64,000 nt of DNA from Bremia lactucae (GCF_004359215.1 NC_090628.1:568984-632983); one strand, 5' to 3'; shown: positions 22,052 to 32,798, counted from the stretch's first letter. Notes: generated from the letters alone by a model not told the origin. A program made the numbers and translations.

Positions 22052-23307
22052 ATGTCCTCGCCGCAAGTGTCCACCAAGCGCACGATCTTTGTGTCTTCGC
22101 GCAAGAGCCAGCTGGCGATGGCACAGACTAACACGGTTATCGCCATGCTACAAGATCGCTTTCCAGACTTGCACTTTGTCGTGGGGCAAGAGGACACAAT
22201 CGGTGACCAAGTGCTGGACCGCCACTTGAGTGACCTGGGCACATCAACAGCCTCAGGATTATTCACGAAAAGCCTTGAAGAGGCGCTATTGGCGAAAAGC
22301 GCTAGCTTTGCCGTACATTCGCTTAAAGACATGCCCACGACACTGCCAGAAGGGCTTGTGCTCGCTGCAATTACTAAGCGCGAGAGTCCCGAAGACGCTG
22401 CAATTATTCATCCCAAACACAAGGCAAAGGGTGTGAAATCGCTCAAGGAATTGCCTAAAGGAAGCATCATAGGAACTAGCTCATTGCGACGTGAGGCCCT
22501 GCTACGAAGCCAATTTCCTACTTTTCAAATTAAGACACTTCGTGGAAATATCCAGACTCGATTAGCCAAGTTAGATGAACATGACGAGTACGATGCAATA
22601 ATTGTTGCAGCTTGCGGGTTCCGACGTGGCAATTTAGGACATCGGATTGACGAGATTTTACCGACCGACACGTTTGGGTATGGCGTGGGCCAAGGCAGCA
22701 TTGGTGTCGAGTGTCGTGGCGATGATGCGGAGGTAAAGGACGGAGCGATTCTCGATAGAAAGTGTATCGCCTGAACACTAATCTTGGTCGTTTGTAGACG
22801 ATTGAAATGCTTACGACGATATCCGATACAAAGTCGGCTCAATTGTGCAAAGCCGAGCGAAGTTTGCTATATCATCTTGAAGGTGGATGCCAGGTCGGAT
22901 TATAGAGCTACGAATTGTGTCAATAATGGCATTCTTAATGTTCCTGCGATATTGTTACGTTCAGATTGCAATGGGTGTGAGTGCAACAATACAAGATGAC
23001 ACGCTTACGCTCAACGCGACAGTATTGTCCCGCGACGGCACGGAAAGCGTTTCACGTGCGTTGTATATGATAGATTCATGTATAATTTCTTACGAAGATT
23101 GCAATAATTGTAGAGGCGATTTCTGGTCCACGTGCCCAGTGCGACGAGCTCGGCAAGATACTTGCCGAGCGTTTCTGGGAGAATGAACTTGCACGAAAAC
23201 TGTTAGGAAAAACTACCTTAAAGCGTGCGTTGACGTACGGCAACGCCGAAGCTCCCGGCGACGCCGCTGCTGCTGCCGAAGCTGCCACAAAGAAGGTCAA
23301 ACAATAA
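22052..23307 (+). CDS. HMBS: Hydroxymethylbilane synthase (porphobilinogen deaminase)
   Basis: This enzyme joins four porphobilinogen molecules into hydroxymethylbilane in haem synthesis. Four exons can be read: 22052-22732, 22798-22893, 22965-23055 and 23114-23307. The introns are 65, 71 and 58 bp, all GT...AG, and give 353 residues, the normal length. Motifs: SSRKSQLAMAQT (15-26), the active-site VHSLKDMPT (88-96), IIGTSSLRRE (139-148), LRGNIQTRLAKLDE (163-176), and EGGCQ (255-259), whose Cys258 carries the dipyrromethane cofactor. The first exon alone would end prematurely (22774) without the cofactor Cys, so splicing is required. The C-terminus ends in an Ala-rich tail and KKVKQ. No clear organelle-targeting peptide. 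Confidence 0.93.
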
Positions 23308-23495
23308 CTGTGTTTTTTACTTTCAATAGTATTGCATTATTTCAATTGACGTTTTAAGTACGAAATACCATCACGCTTTGGTTCCAGTCGTTTTAAGCTC
23401 ATCAATCAATTCCTCTCCGCTAGCTTCATCCTTCTCTATCGTGGCAATAAAAGTAGCCTTGAATAAAGTGCTACGTCTGTGAACTACACAGCAAA

Positions 23496-26400
23496 TTGCA
23501 CGCTTTAAGGCACGTTACCAGTCTACGTACAGACATGTCGACGGATCAATTGATCCGCACTCAAAATAGCCGCGTCCTTCAAGCGTTTCGAGCCATTGGT
23601 GTCGTGACTGATGCTGTACCCATTGTATGGTATGGCATGGGAAAGGAGAGCTTTGCAACCGCGTCGTTGGGCAAGTCGTTTGTCGTGTACAATTGTGACA
23701 AGCTCTCGCCCGTCCTCGTATCACCTCAGCTACCGAAGCGCATAGCAGCACTCGCCGTCCAAAGCAAGCAACAGCTCACATTCACGGCCTGTGGACGTCA
23801 AGTTATTGTATGGAAGCGCGTAGCGCGTATTAAAACCTTGATAGGTCACAAAGGAGGAATCAAACAGCTCTTGACAGTCGGGAACGTCCTCTTTGTGCTC
23901 GATGACGAGCGCGAAATTACCGTTTGGGACCTTAATACAATGGAACGGGTTCATACGTTAAGTTTTCCAACAACCTTTACTCCTACGGTTATGCTCCATC
24001 CAAACACGTACTTGAACAAGATTCTTCTTGGTTCAGAACAAGGCTCACTCCAGCTATGGAATATTCGTTCCAAAAAATGCATTTATGAGTTCAAAGGCTG
24101 GAACAGTGCCGTCACGGCTTTAGAACAAAGTCCGGCAGTGGACGTCGTGAGTATCGGACTCGCCGATGGTCGACTCATGGTGCATCATTTGCAGCTGGAC
24201 GAGCGTGTTTTGGACTTTAAACACGAGCAAAAGCGCGGGGTCACAGCCATGTCGTTTCGAACCGATGCAGGTGCTGCCACGACACCTCTTGTCGTATCTG
24301 GCTCGCCAACAGGAGATATTGCCGTATGGAACCTCCAAACCAAACGTCTCGAGTCAATCCTTGCTGGGGCTCACGACGGTGCCGTCGTTTCGCTCCAGTT
24401 TATGGCAAATGAGCCATTACTGCTTTCCACGGGGACGGATAATTCGGTCAAAATGTGGATCTTTGACCACGTGCACGGTGGCACAGCGCGTCTTTTAAAG
24501 TCACGAGAAGGTCATTGTGCCCCCCCAACGCGAATTCGATACTATGGGAATAATACACTCGCAACAATGGCTGACGGTGCCGACGGCACGTGCTGTCAAA
24601 TTCTCTCAGCTGGCCAAGACCGTGCGTTTCGTGTCTTTCATACCGCTCGGGAACAACAGAGTCGAGAGATGTCTCAAGGTCCCGTGCTGAAGAAAGCACG
24701 TCATTTCAATGTCCGTGTCGAAACGCTCAAGTTGCCACCAATTGTACAATTTGCAGCCATCGAGACGCGCGCACGAGATTGGGCCAATGTTGTCACCTGC
24801 CACGAAAACAAAGTGGGTGCGTATGTATGGCGATTTGAACACCGTGCGATTGGGAAGAAAGTATTGCAACAATATGATCCTCGCAATCACGTTGTATCCG
24901 GTAGTGTCGAAGACTTGCGACGGAAAAAGACACAGGCGACGAGCGTCGCGATTAGCTCGTGTGGGAATTATGCCCTTGTTGGTAGCCTTGGGGGGTCGAT
25001 CTTTCGATATAATATGCAATCTGGTGAAACACGCGGTTCGTATCCAGTAGCCGCGACGCCAAAGGCACCGATAATTCAATCGCTTGTCTTACCTGGCACG
25101 GATCTGTCGACTTTGCAAGACGACGAGGCTGAAAAAACGGCTGTGAATGCGCACACGGGACCGGTGAGTGCCGTAGCTGTGGACGCATTGAATACGACTC
25201 TCGTGTCGGCTGGCATTGATGGTGTTTTAAAGTTCTGGGGCTTTCAAAAGCATGAATTACGAGACGAGATTGATGTAGGATCTCCTATTAGTCAAATGGA
25301 GCTACACCGGGATAGCAATTTGTTAGGCGTCGCCTGTGATGACCAAGTTTTACGTCTGTATGACGTTGCCACGCACAAGCTTGTGCGTCGTTTTGCGGGT
25401 CATTCGCACCGCGTGACGGACATGACATTTAGCTCCGATGCACGATGGCTCTTTTCGTCTTCCGCGGACGCTTCGTTACGAATATGGGATCTCCCAACTG
25501 GAAAGTGTGTGGATTGGATGCGATTTCACAAACCCGTGACGGGACTCGCCGTTTCTCCGACGGGGGAATTCCTTGCCACGACACACGTGGCTCATGTCGG
25601 TATCTTTTTATGGGCAAATCGTAGCTTCTTTACCGATGTTTTTTTCGACGCGGAGCCGATGGCACCCATTTTAATGGATTTGCCCGTCTCGTTAAATGAA
25701 GTGGATAATACGGATCAGCTTGGAGTTGGCACTGAACGCAATCCACAAGTATTAATGTCGACGGAAGCACCCGACTTAATGAAAACGGTCGAAAAGAAGG
25801 AAGAACGCGAGCCCTCGGATCCATTGGATGCGTCATTAATCACGCTATCTACCGCACCACGTGCATTCTGGCAGTCTTTATTCAATCTTGAATTGATTAA
25901 GAAGCGAAACAAACCCATTGAGCCTCCAAAAGCGCCTGATAAAGCTCCCTTTTTCCTTCAAACAGCACGGAAAAACGACGTTCAACCGACATTTGTACCA
26001 CTTGCAGCAAAGAAGAAAACGGATGTCGACAAGGACATGGATATATGGGATGCTGGTGACGAAAATGACTCTTGGGATATTGATGATGGCGAGGCGCCTG
26101 AAGACGATGAAGTAATTGTTTCTAGCTCGCGTATTCTCAAGTCGGAAGGAATGGTGACGTCTCGTTGCAAATTAGCCACGTTGCTGGCTGAAGCCGTGAA
26201 GAAGAAGAATGAGAAAGATCTTACTTTTGCATGTTATCGAGACGTTGGAAGCTACATGCAATCTCTATCAGCTTCAGCAGTGGACGTGGAAATGAGCACA
26301 TTGTGCATGGGTCACTTTGATGAGGACGGCAAGAAACTGCTTGGGTGGTTTCTCGATTTCTTACGTATGGAAATGAAAAGCCATCGTGATTTTCAAGTCT

Positions 26401-26579
26401 TGCAGGCGTATTTGAACCGATTTCTGAAGCTGCATGAAGATCTATTGGTGGCTAATCCGGCCTTACTAGCACAAGTTGATGAACTCGGAGTTGTGCAACA
26501 ACAACAGTGGCAACATTTGCAAAAATTGCTGCATAACAATTTGTGTCTGGTGCAATATCTGAGTAGAATTCAGATGTAA
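23496..26579 (+). CDS. UTP21: UTP21/WDR36, SSU-processome WD40 protein
   Basis: A 1027-codon single exon encoding the U3 snoRNP/SSU-processome subunit needed for 18S rRNA maturation in the nucleolus. About 14 WD40-type blades in two propellers fill residues about 40-720 (for example LLGSEQGSLQLWNIRSKKCI, LFSSSADASLRIWDLPTGKC). The C-terminal Utp21-specific domain is clear from residue about 790: FWQSLFNLELIKKRNKPIEP followed by a P-x-x-A-P-F-F-L segment, then an acidic stretch around 860-880, then the helical end. The likely start is Met14 at 23535 (MSTDQLIRTQNSR); the first 13 residues look like leader. The family is around 900-950 residues, so the length is slightly above normal. Confidence 0.93.
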   Translation: MHALRHVTSLRTDMSTDQLIRTQNSRVLQAFRAIGVVTDAVPIVWYGMGKESFATASLGKSFVVYNCDKLSPVLVSPQLPKRIAALAVQSKQQLTFTACGRQVIVWKRVARIKTLIGHKGGIKQLLTVGNVLFVLDDEREITVWDLNTMERVHTLSFPTTFTPTVMLHPNTYLNKILLGSEQGSLQLWNIRSKKCIYEFKGWNSAVTALEQSPAVDVVSIGLADGRLMVHHLQLDERVLDFKHEQKRGVTAMSFRTDAGAATTPLVVSGSPTGDIAVWNLQTKRLESILAGAHDGAVVSLQFMANEPLLLSTGTDNSVKMWIFDHVHGGTARLLKSREGHCAPPTRIRYYGNNTLATMADGADGTCCQILSAGQDRAFRVFHTAREQQSREMSQGPVLKKARHFNVRVETLKLPPIVQFAAIETRARDWANVVTCHENKVGAYVWRFEHRAIGKKVLQQYDPRNHVVSGSVEDLRRKKTQATSVAISSCGNYALVGSLGGSIFRYNMQSGETRGSYPVAATPKAPIIQSLVLPGTDLSTLQDDEAEKTAVNAHTGPVSAVAVDALNTTLVSAGIDGVLKFWGFQKHELRDEIDVGSPISQMELHRDSNLLGVACDDQVLRLYDVATHKLVRRFAGHSHRVTDMTFSSDARWLFSSSADASLRIWDLPTGKCVDWMRFHKPVTGLAVSPTGEFLATTHVAHVGIFLWANRSFFTDVFFDAEPMAPILMDLPVSLNEVDNTDQLGVGTERNPQVLMSTEAPDLMKTVEKKEEREPSDPLDASLITLSTAPRAFWQSLFNLELIKKRNKPIEPPKAPDKAPFFLQTARKNDVQPTFVPLAAKKKTDVDKDMDIWDAGDENDSWDIDDGEAPEDDEVIVSSSRILKSEGMVTSRCKLATLLAEAVKKKNEKDLTFACYRDVGSYMQSLSASAVDVEMSTLCMGHFDEDGKKLLGWFLDFLRMEMKSHRDFQVLQAYLNRFLKLHEDLLVANPALLAQVDELGVVQQQQWQHLQKLLHNNLCLVQYLSRIQM

Positions 26580-26671
26580 ATTACCTACGTTGTGATCAAT
26601 TTAATCGCTCACTTAGACGTGCGAACTAGAAACGCGTAGATAATCATTTTGTTCTGATACGTCATGTGTTT

Positions 26672-26790
26672 TAATTAATTACTAGGTAGTAGGAGAGATG
26701 TATTAATGAAACAGGTCCTGGTTCTCTTTACACCCGCGTTACTCTAGCTGTGTCTATTCTTATTGATCTTACCCGTACATATATAAATAT
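26672..26790 (-). repeat. Copia LTR-C fragment
   Basis: This is the reverse complement of the end of LTR-C: ATTAATTACTAGGTAGTAGGAG matches 750-777 reversed, followed by the CCTGGTTCTC and TTACCCGTACATATATA blocks. It lies just downstream of UTP21 and next to the Tigger element. Confidence 0.6.
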
Positions 26791-26995
26791 CTACCATAAA
26801 TGCACGGTTTAGATCAATACTTATAGAGTAGAACCTGTCTAAAATAGTTTTGTGTAAATAATAACTCACCGAATTAATAAGCTAACTCGTCCCAAATTGG
26901 GGCACATTCAGCAATTGTTAAACCTCTGTAATTTAATTATTAAATGCAATCGAAGATCCCGTGTTTTTTTTTAATTTGTTATTCATATTTAAACG

Positions 26996-27490
26996 GTGCA
27001 TAATAGTGCCAGGGGCCGGTAGTTTAGCGGATTACTAAAATCCCTGGTATTCTTGAGACAGAAAATTAGGTTTGTGAAGAATGCTACAAACCTGACCTTC
27101 ATCTACGGTAAACTTGAAGAAACACAGAAATGAGGTCCGAAGAATGCCGGATAAGGCAATCATTGCCGACTTGATTTGAACCAAACGCGTTCACGAGCTT
27201 ACGCGCCCAAAACGGCAGTAAGACTTTGTACTATAGAGCTGCAAATTTTTCAAACCGCTGGCATAATCCGTGGGTCCTACTTGCATCCGGTCAACAACGT
27301 TTGCCTGTCTTGCTCTGGTGACCGAGCCTCGCAGGATGGGGCTCCATGCGTCGTCCAGTGTATCTAATTTCTTGAAGACTTTATTTCGGTTGGCCATCCG
27401 CGGGGCGAAGAGTAGGGATAGCGTTGCCACTATACCGGCAAGAGACACGCCGGAAAAAGTTCTGAATGCCCTCGTACCAACATGTGAGAC
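26996..27490 (-). pseudogene. LINE reverse-transcriptase fragment inside Tigger
   Basis: The sequence from about 26996 to 27490 matches 51995-52475, part of the LINE to the right, with scattered changes (shared GGTAGTTTAGCGGAT-like block, CGTGGGTCCT, CTTGCTCTG). It interrupts the 3' flank of the transposase and is absent from the second Tigger copy, so it is a nested insertion. Confidence 0.7.
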
Positions 27491-28660
27491 CTGAAGAGAC
27501 TGCATCGGATGCATTAACCATGTAATCTTTGCCGGCACAACGACACCAGCGTCGAGATTCTGAATGACCATACGGTAAAAACTACACAGCAAGTGCCCAT
27601 TCAGTTGCCGATCATACCCACGACGCAACGCTTAAGCTATGACGTCAAGTTGGGCGGAAGGTAGTGGATCGTCATGCTGCGAAGTGTGATCCGCTGCGGC
27701 AGATTAGCAAGCGGGACGCGTGCGCTGCTGCTGTCCAGGACCAGCAGCACCTTGCGTTTTGCCATCCCCCCGTCGAAGTCCCTCAGCCACTCCAAGAAGG
27801 TGATTTGTATCATCCAAGCCTTCTCGTTGCTGCGATACTGACGGCCAAGGCTCTGAAGATTGACATGGCGGGAGCAGCGAGGAGTGGCGTACCTGCCAAT
27901 GACCCATAGGGGCATTTTGTCGGACTATCACCATTGCAGCAGACAGCCACAAGTATCCGTTCCTTGTTTTGCTTCTGCCCCTCCAGCTGCCGTGTTGCAA
28001 GGGAATTGTCAGCCTGAAACAGACGAGGCGCATTAGCCACCAGATAATATAAGTTTTGATGTCCTCTGCAGAGTGCTTACCTGCATCCGATAAAACAAAC
28101 CAGTCTCATCCATGTTGTAAATATCCTACCATTCATTCTGATTGAGGACCTCATATAGGGGAGGAAGCGCATCCTCCACAGCAACCATGTCCACTGAGCC
28201 GCTCTCTCCGAAGCACATTCCAACCATCAATTGGAAAACTGAAATGATTCATGTCCTGGATGAAGACGGCTTAGAATCCGCTCTGCATGTTCACGAAAAA
28301 AATCTCCGCGCTATGATTGATGCGATCTTGGTGGGCAGTGAACCAAGCTAGCAGAGCTGATTCCATCAGTGGATACTTGACTGCACGCTGGCGTTTGGCA
28401 CTCATGTTGCTGTCCTCTAAAAGCCGAAGAAGGTCTGCCTTCCTCTTCAGCGTGTTGGAGACCGTCACCTGGCTGTTCCTCAGCTGATAATTGTTCTGAA
28501 GCCAATTGACAAGCTGAGCCTGATTCAGTGCGGGATTCCCTGCGCGATGTTTGCAGAGGGCCACACGGCCATCGTCCGTCATTGTGGTGTGCCGTGCCCC
28601 TCTCAGAGGCATTGTTATGTGCTGCTGAGTTTTTCTTGGGGAATTGGGGGAGAGTATTTT
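27491..28660 (-). pseudogene. Tigger/pogo transposase relic
   Basis: The minus strand reads an N-terminal CENP-B/pogo-type DNA-binding part (28271-28640: NPALNQAQLVNWLQNNYQLR, VSNTLKRKADLL, AVKYPLMESALLAWF), then DETGLFYRMQ near 28110-28080 (first catalytic Asp), then KVLLVLDSSSARV near 27740 where the usual DNCSAH is changed to DSSSAR. Frameshifts near 28040 and 27910 and the LINE insertion kill it. Confidence 0.75.
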
Positions 28661-28795
28661 CTTATAACCACATCCCTCCAAAAAAGCGAAATAATTAATT
28701 TATCTGTGGGATACTACACCTGTCTAAAATTCTAAACTTTTTAAATTTATCAGGAAAGGGCGTCCCAACATTATTAATTTAGACAGGTTATACTG

Positions 28796-29620
28796 TAGTC
28801 GTTATTCAAAAATAGTCACAAATCTGAGTATTGTTATTTAATATTTCTCAATTGAAACGTATGATGTTAGCATACTCGCCGCTATCGACGTGTACACGCC
28901 CGTCGAAAGGTCGGTGAAAATATACTCGTCTTGTTCCACGAGACGGAAGAGTCATGCCGGTAACCTCCCAGATGGGAAGGCTTTTTATAAATCTTATACA
29001 CGATTTGCGTTCGACAAGTCTCATTTTAAATAGCTGAGCTTCTAACGCGATAGTGTCATAAAAATCATTTTCCAAGTCTGAGCATCTTCACAAAAAGATG
29101 CATGATACTAGCTAGACTCATTCACGGTCTCAATTGCCAACCCTACTAAAGCATGGGCTATTTGCGCACGTACAAGCACTAAATAGCTCATGGCGTAAGT
29201 AATCAAGCGTTTGCGGGCCAAGACTTTTAAGGGGACTAAATAATCATGACGGGGCATATATTAAAGCCCACTCGCGCCCACCTATTATTTGCTGCCTGAT
29301 TACTATTGCTCAAAGAGCGCATCCGCAGCGACAGGACCTTCCATGAAGAATTAAGCAACTTGGAACGAAAAATCGAGGAAATAAGAGCCTACAGAATTCA
29401 TAGTATCATTCTCCTGATCGAATAAAGAATCCGTACCATATGAAGTGCCGAAAACCATATTTTTTATGGCTGTGCCAAATCGAAATTGTGCACTGCAATT
29501 TGCCAGAGTAGCAACCATGCAACGGAATATAAAATTGTAATGGGGCATACTTCGGTTGAAGTGTACAATTCACAACACACCTTTTGCTATTAAGAACTTA
29601 GATAATAAATAAAGGGGAAT
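28796..29620. other. No gene recognised
   Basis: Two short minus ORFs (28848-29075 and 29351-29548) have no known motifs. No repeats shared with other parts of the window were found. Confidence 0.4.
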
Positions 29621-29814
29621 GTTATTTCCACCCCACCATTTCGTTATTTCCACCCCATGCAAAAAAATACCGTCGCTGCCAACTTGATTCCGATTAGCCA
29701 ATCAGAAGCATTATGTATAACGCTTCGCATATTTATTTATATGGGCGGAAAAAGACAAATAAGGGGTGGAAAAAATAATGACGGGTGGAAAAAATAATGA
29801 CGGGTGGAAATAAC
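29621..29814. mobile_element. Foldback MITE of about 194 bp
   Basis: It starts GTTATTTCCACCCC and ends GGGGTGGAAATAAC-like. Each end carries two or three spaced copies of the TTATTTCCACCC unit in inverted orientation. The centre holds AGCCAATCAGAAGC, which recurs inverted at about 32090-32105, so this may be one end or a deletion derivative of a larger element spanning 29.6-32.1 kb. Confidence 0.55.
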
Positions 29815-30142
29815 AAATGCTGGGGTGGAATGGCAAGTTGATGAAGTGGATAAAAAATACTTATTTAAGAGCCAGATATTCGGCGTTAAGGGCACCTGCG
29901 TGCATTGTGACCCTTATTCCTGCAAATACTGCAAAGTCTTCAACGAATTGCTGCTTATACAATCTCAAATTCAGATGGATAAAAGGACTTATTTAAAAGA
30001 GCCAGAGATTGAGCGATGGGGCACCTGCGTGCATTTTGACCTGATTGTATGCAAAGTTTCGAGCAATCCGCTACTTGAACAAACTCAAATTCAGATGGAT
30101 CTCGTTGCCTTGATGATTGATGCACATTATTATTTTTTGTGA
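29804..30142 (+). CDS. Hypothetical ORF with two Cys/His repeats
   Basis: This 112-residue frame is built of two tandem repeats of about 40 residues (DNA units 29852-29980 and 29981-30100). Both contain a Y-L-x-K segment, then GTCVHCD or GTCVHFD, a Cys-containing middle with KV, and end in QIQMD. Unit 1 has CVHCD...CKYC, a possible zinc-binding set; unit 2 has lost some of these Cys. No family recognised. The first residues come from the MITE, so the true start may be later or upstream of the insertion. It may belong to the transposon at 29.6-32.1 kb. Confidence 0.35.
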   Translation: MEITNAGVEWQVDEVDKKYLFKSQIFGVKGTCVHCDPYSCKYCKVFNELLLIQSQIQMDKRTYLKEPEIERWGTCVHFDLIVCKVSSNPLLEQTQIQMDLVALMIDAHYYFL

Positions 30143-31027
30143 CGGTCTAGATCCAGTTGAGCGACCACGAGTACGCTAAGGGACAGAATTCTTGGAGCCA
30201 TATCATCCAGACTGCAATTTATCGTAGCTGTTCCCATAATGGTTTCTTGATGGCGATACTCCACCATGTTGTAACGTTCTTTGACAGCCTCTAATATGGT
30301 GGCAACATTTTGTCTACCCACTTCAGGCATGGCTGCAGGCGCAGCTGCATCCAAGCGCCATTAATGGTGGAAACTCTTAACAGTGAGAGGGCGGCCACTT
30401 CTTAGAAAAGCAGATTATTTGATGCTGACAGGGTATTCCATTCTTGAATTACACGCAACTGAACAGGTTATGGTGGCATTGGTAGGATCTTCAGATAACT
30501 CATAGCTCAAAGCATTTTCCTAGTGCGTATATTGAAATGCGGCGCACTACAGCAAAGAAAGGGATTTTCTGTGTTTGTGCATGACTTGCATTCGCTCCTA
30601 CGACAGCTAAACACCAAGATTTTCAATCTGGGCTTAAGCAGCATGAGCTACGCGAGTTTGTACATCACCCAAGTTTTTTCCGGAACACTTATGTAGCTCT
30701 TTAACATATGATGAAGCCCTTCAGCTCTCGATGATGTGACGTGGCCAAAATGCATGCAATTCCTGGTGTATGCGTAAATAAATTAATTTTTATGTGTCAG
30801 ACAGGTGGTATCCGGATAGGCCAGCATGTTAGGCAGTGCAGTATATGTTGAGTGCATGCTTATCATGAGATTGATTTACACTTCCTCTGATTTCGAATAG
30901 ATTACATCTGTCCGACTCTTCACGAATTTATTCCAGTCATCCCCAGGTCCAAAAAACTTACGACAATTTGCTAGAGCGTTTTTTTAAATATGTTAAACGC
31001 ATAGAAGATGGGTTGAGGTGGGAAATG
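30143..31027. other. No gene recognised
   Basis: There is a 74-residue minus ORF at 30130-30354 (…ILEAVKERYNMVEYRHQE…) without family motifs. The rest is not open. It may be internal DNA of the Mutator-like element. Confidence 0.35.
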
Positions 31028-31207
31028 TTATTTCAGGGCATTCTTTAGGGCAAATTCTCGGTCTGTTGTGATTGTCTGTGGCAGTTGATCGAGAGCCCAA
31101 AGGTAGTCCGCTTCACGTTCATGCCTGATGAAAGCAATAGCAATTGGGAGGAAGTGTTGAAGCTTGTGACACCAGTGATATGGAGGATCCGGCATTATGA
31201 ATCGATC

Positions 31208-31283
31208 ACAGATATCCTTACGCTTTGGTGGTGGACTGCACCTATCTAGGTGCAGTCCGCCACCAAAGCGTATGGATGTCTGT
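31208..31283. repeat. Snap-back inverted repeat, 37-bp arms
   Basis: The arms 31208-31244 and 31247-31283 pair with three mismatches around a 2-base centre. The inner 24 bp have one mismatch (CTTTGGTGGTGGACTGCACC against GGTGCAGTCCGCCACCAAAG). It sits inside the MULE frame. Confidence 0.9.
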
Positions 31284-31316
31284 AAAGGAGTTCCACAGAT
31301 TTTTGGCTGGCATAGA

Positions 31317-31357
31317 ATAGGTGTGAAAAGATGATGATAATCATCTTTCACACCTAT
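31317..31357. repeat. Snap-back inverted repeat, 18-bp arms
   Basis: ATAGGTGTGAAAAGATGAT pairs with ATCATCTTTCACACCTAT with one bulged A and a 4-base centre. It lies 33 bp from the previous inverted repeat. Confidence 0.9.
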
Positions 31358-31552
31358 AAACCCACTCTGCATGATGCAGAATGTCAAATAGAGCGTCCAG
31401 TGGTGTACGATTGCGAAGCTCTTCTGCTCGCACCGCTGGCGCTCGTTGTAGATTGTCCTTCCTATTGCTTTTGTGCTGGGATCTATTTGGCGTAGGGTTG
31501 TGACAATTTCTTTCGGCGCAATCCCAGCCTTAAGAAGTTTTTGTACTAACAA

Positions 31553-32798
31553 ATTTTGCTCTGATTGAAAGCGTCAGGCAGTCGGATGACTACTTATGTT
31601 GTCTGAAGGTTCATGATTATGTTCCCTATGAAAAGTTCGCAGTTGCAAGCTGTTATCGCTTGGTAGACGCCCTGATAGACGAAACGGGCAATTAGTCAAT
31701 CGGCTCGCAGAGTTTCGCGGCAACTCAAGTCATGTTGCTGCCCTTTGCAGGTAGGTACCACGTCGATCGCATTACAAAATAATCTTCTTTTTGTCGGAAT
31801 TTAGGGTAGACACAGCATATCCTTCTGCATGAGCGAATTCGCGAGCTGCATCCGTCAGGGCCATTGTGCTGGGAAAGGATGCATTGGGTGGTGTGGTGGA
31901 AGCATTGTAGAACAGCCTGACAAGGAAGAAAGTAGAAATTGAGTGTGATATAGAGAATGTATTGTGATTGATAATAATTCGTAGGACCCGCTTGTTTACA
32001 AGTCAAAAAGAAGGATATGGAGAGTAGATCAACTTGACCCAGCCCGATTCAAAACGATGTTTTTTTATCGTGAAAAAAAATATGCGGAGCGCAATAAGTA
32101 AGGCTTCTGATTGGCTAAAACAATCCCATTTTTATGTAGGTGATACGAAATACGAGTAGTAGCCACCAGATAGAGATCTGGTGGAATTAAGGTAAGGTTC
32201 CACATTTTAAATTTTAATTAAAGTTTAGTTTTTCGTATAATCTTAATGAATTAAGTCCGATTCGCCAATCTACGCCTGAGTCTTTATAAGTCCGAGCGTC
32301 TGCTGACATAGATCCATTTCTCAAACTTTTAGGGGTGAAACGCGTAGCGTTTGATAACCTTACAAATTTGTTTGGGCTGGATCGTAGAGATCACATCCTT
32401 TTCAGGGCCCAAAGGTTCTTGTTGCAAGGCTTAAAGCCTTTCTGCAACATGAATCTTTCTATATCGGACCACTTAGCAGCATTTATGCAACTCGGTAAAT
32501 TCCTGTACCTGATCAGGAGCCTAAGGCTTGCCCTCTTGTTGTCAGTGTTGAGACATATGAGGACAAGAGAGAGAAAATCTCCTTGTTTGGATCGAAACAT
32601 ATGGAAATGGCCATACCCCTGCCATGATCCTAACAGAACAACAAAAGTGGTGATGACAACTTCTTAGCTCGGTGGTGAAGCCTGTGAGTGAGCATCACAT
32701 GTAGCACGTACACAGACGACGCATTTCCCACGCTGGATTCGCACCTATTCGCAATGAAAGTTGCCCCACACAAGTGAAGTAATTAGACCCACCACTTG
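31553..32798. other. No gene recognised; small LTR-D remnant at right
   Basis: ORFs at 31725-32006 (-) and 32335-32667 (+) lack motifs. At about 32752-32796 a piece matching LTR-D in reverse complement (AAGTTGCCC, then AAGTAATTAGACCCACCACT) abuts LTR-B, so LTR-B may have landed in an LTR-D. Confidence 0.4.

Larger units (their letters stand above)
26826..28795 (-). mobile_element. Tigger/pogo-type DNA transposon, decayed
   Basis: Terminal inverted repeats GAGTAGAACCTGTCTAAAA (left) and CAGTATAACCTGTCTAAAT (right, reversed) are each flanked by TA, the Tc1/mariner-class target duplication. The transposase is on the minus strand. A LINE fragment is inserted between the left end and the transposase. 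A second copy with the same right end lies at 45366-47068. Confidence 0.8.
31028..31552 (-). pseudogene. Mutator-like (MULE/FAR1-type) transposase relic
   Basis: The 174-residue minus frame starts LLKAGIAPKEIVTTLRQIDP and continues with a TIYNERQR segment, the linker that precedes the DDE core in MULE transposases. It ends with QLPQTITTDREFALKNAL, matching the second catalytic Asp context (TDRE-A-x-x-NA). The middle is scrambled by two snap-back inverted duplications (31208-31283 and 31317-31357), so the protein is not functional. Possible terminal repeats lie at 29695-29735 and 32076-32116, about 33 of 40 matching in inverted orientation. Confidence 0.65.

Noticed and set aside
22052..22774. 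HMBS as a 240-residue single-exon protein
   Set aside because: It would lack the cofactor Cys and C-terminal domain, which are found downstream after three short introns.
24606..25079. 157-residue minus ORF
   Set aside because: It lies wholly antisense to UTP21 coding sequence and has no motifs; a shadow of the WD40 frame.
29763..29814. Short spaced repeats (GGGTGGAAAAAATAATGAC) as a CRISPR-like array
   Set aside because: Only two or three units, eukaryotic context, and inverted partners at the other end; these are MITE terminal repeats.
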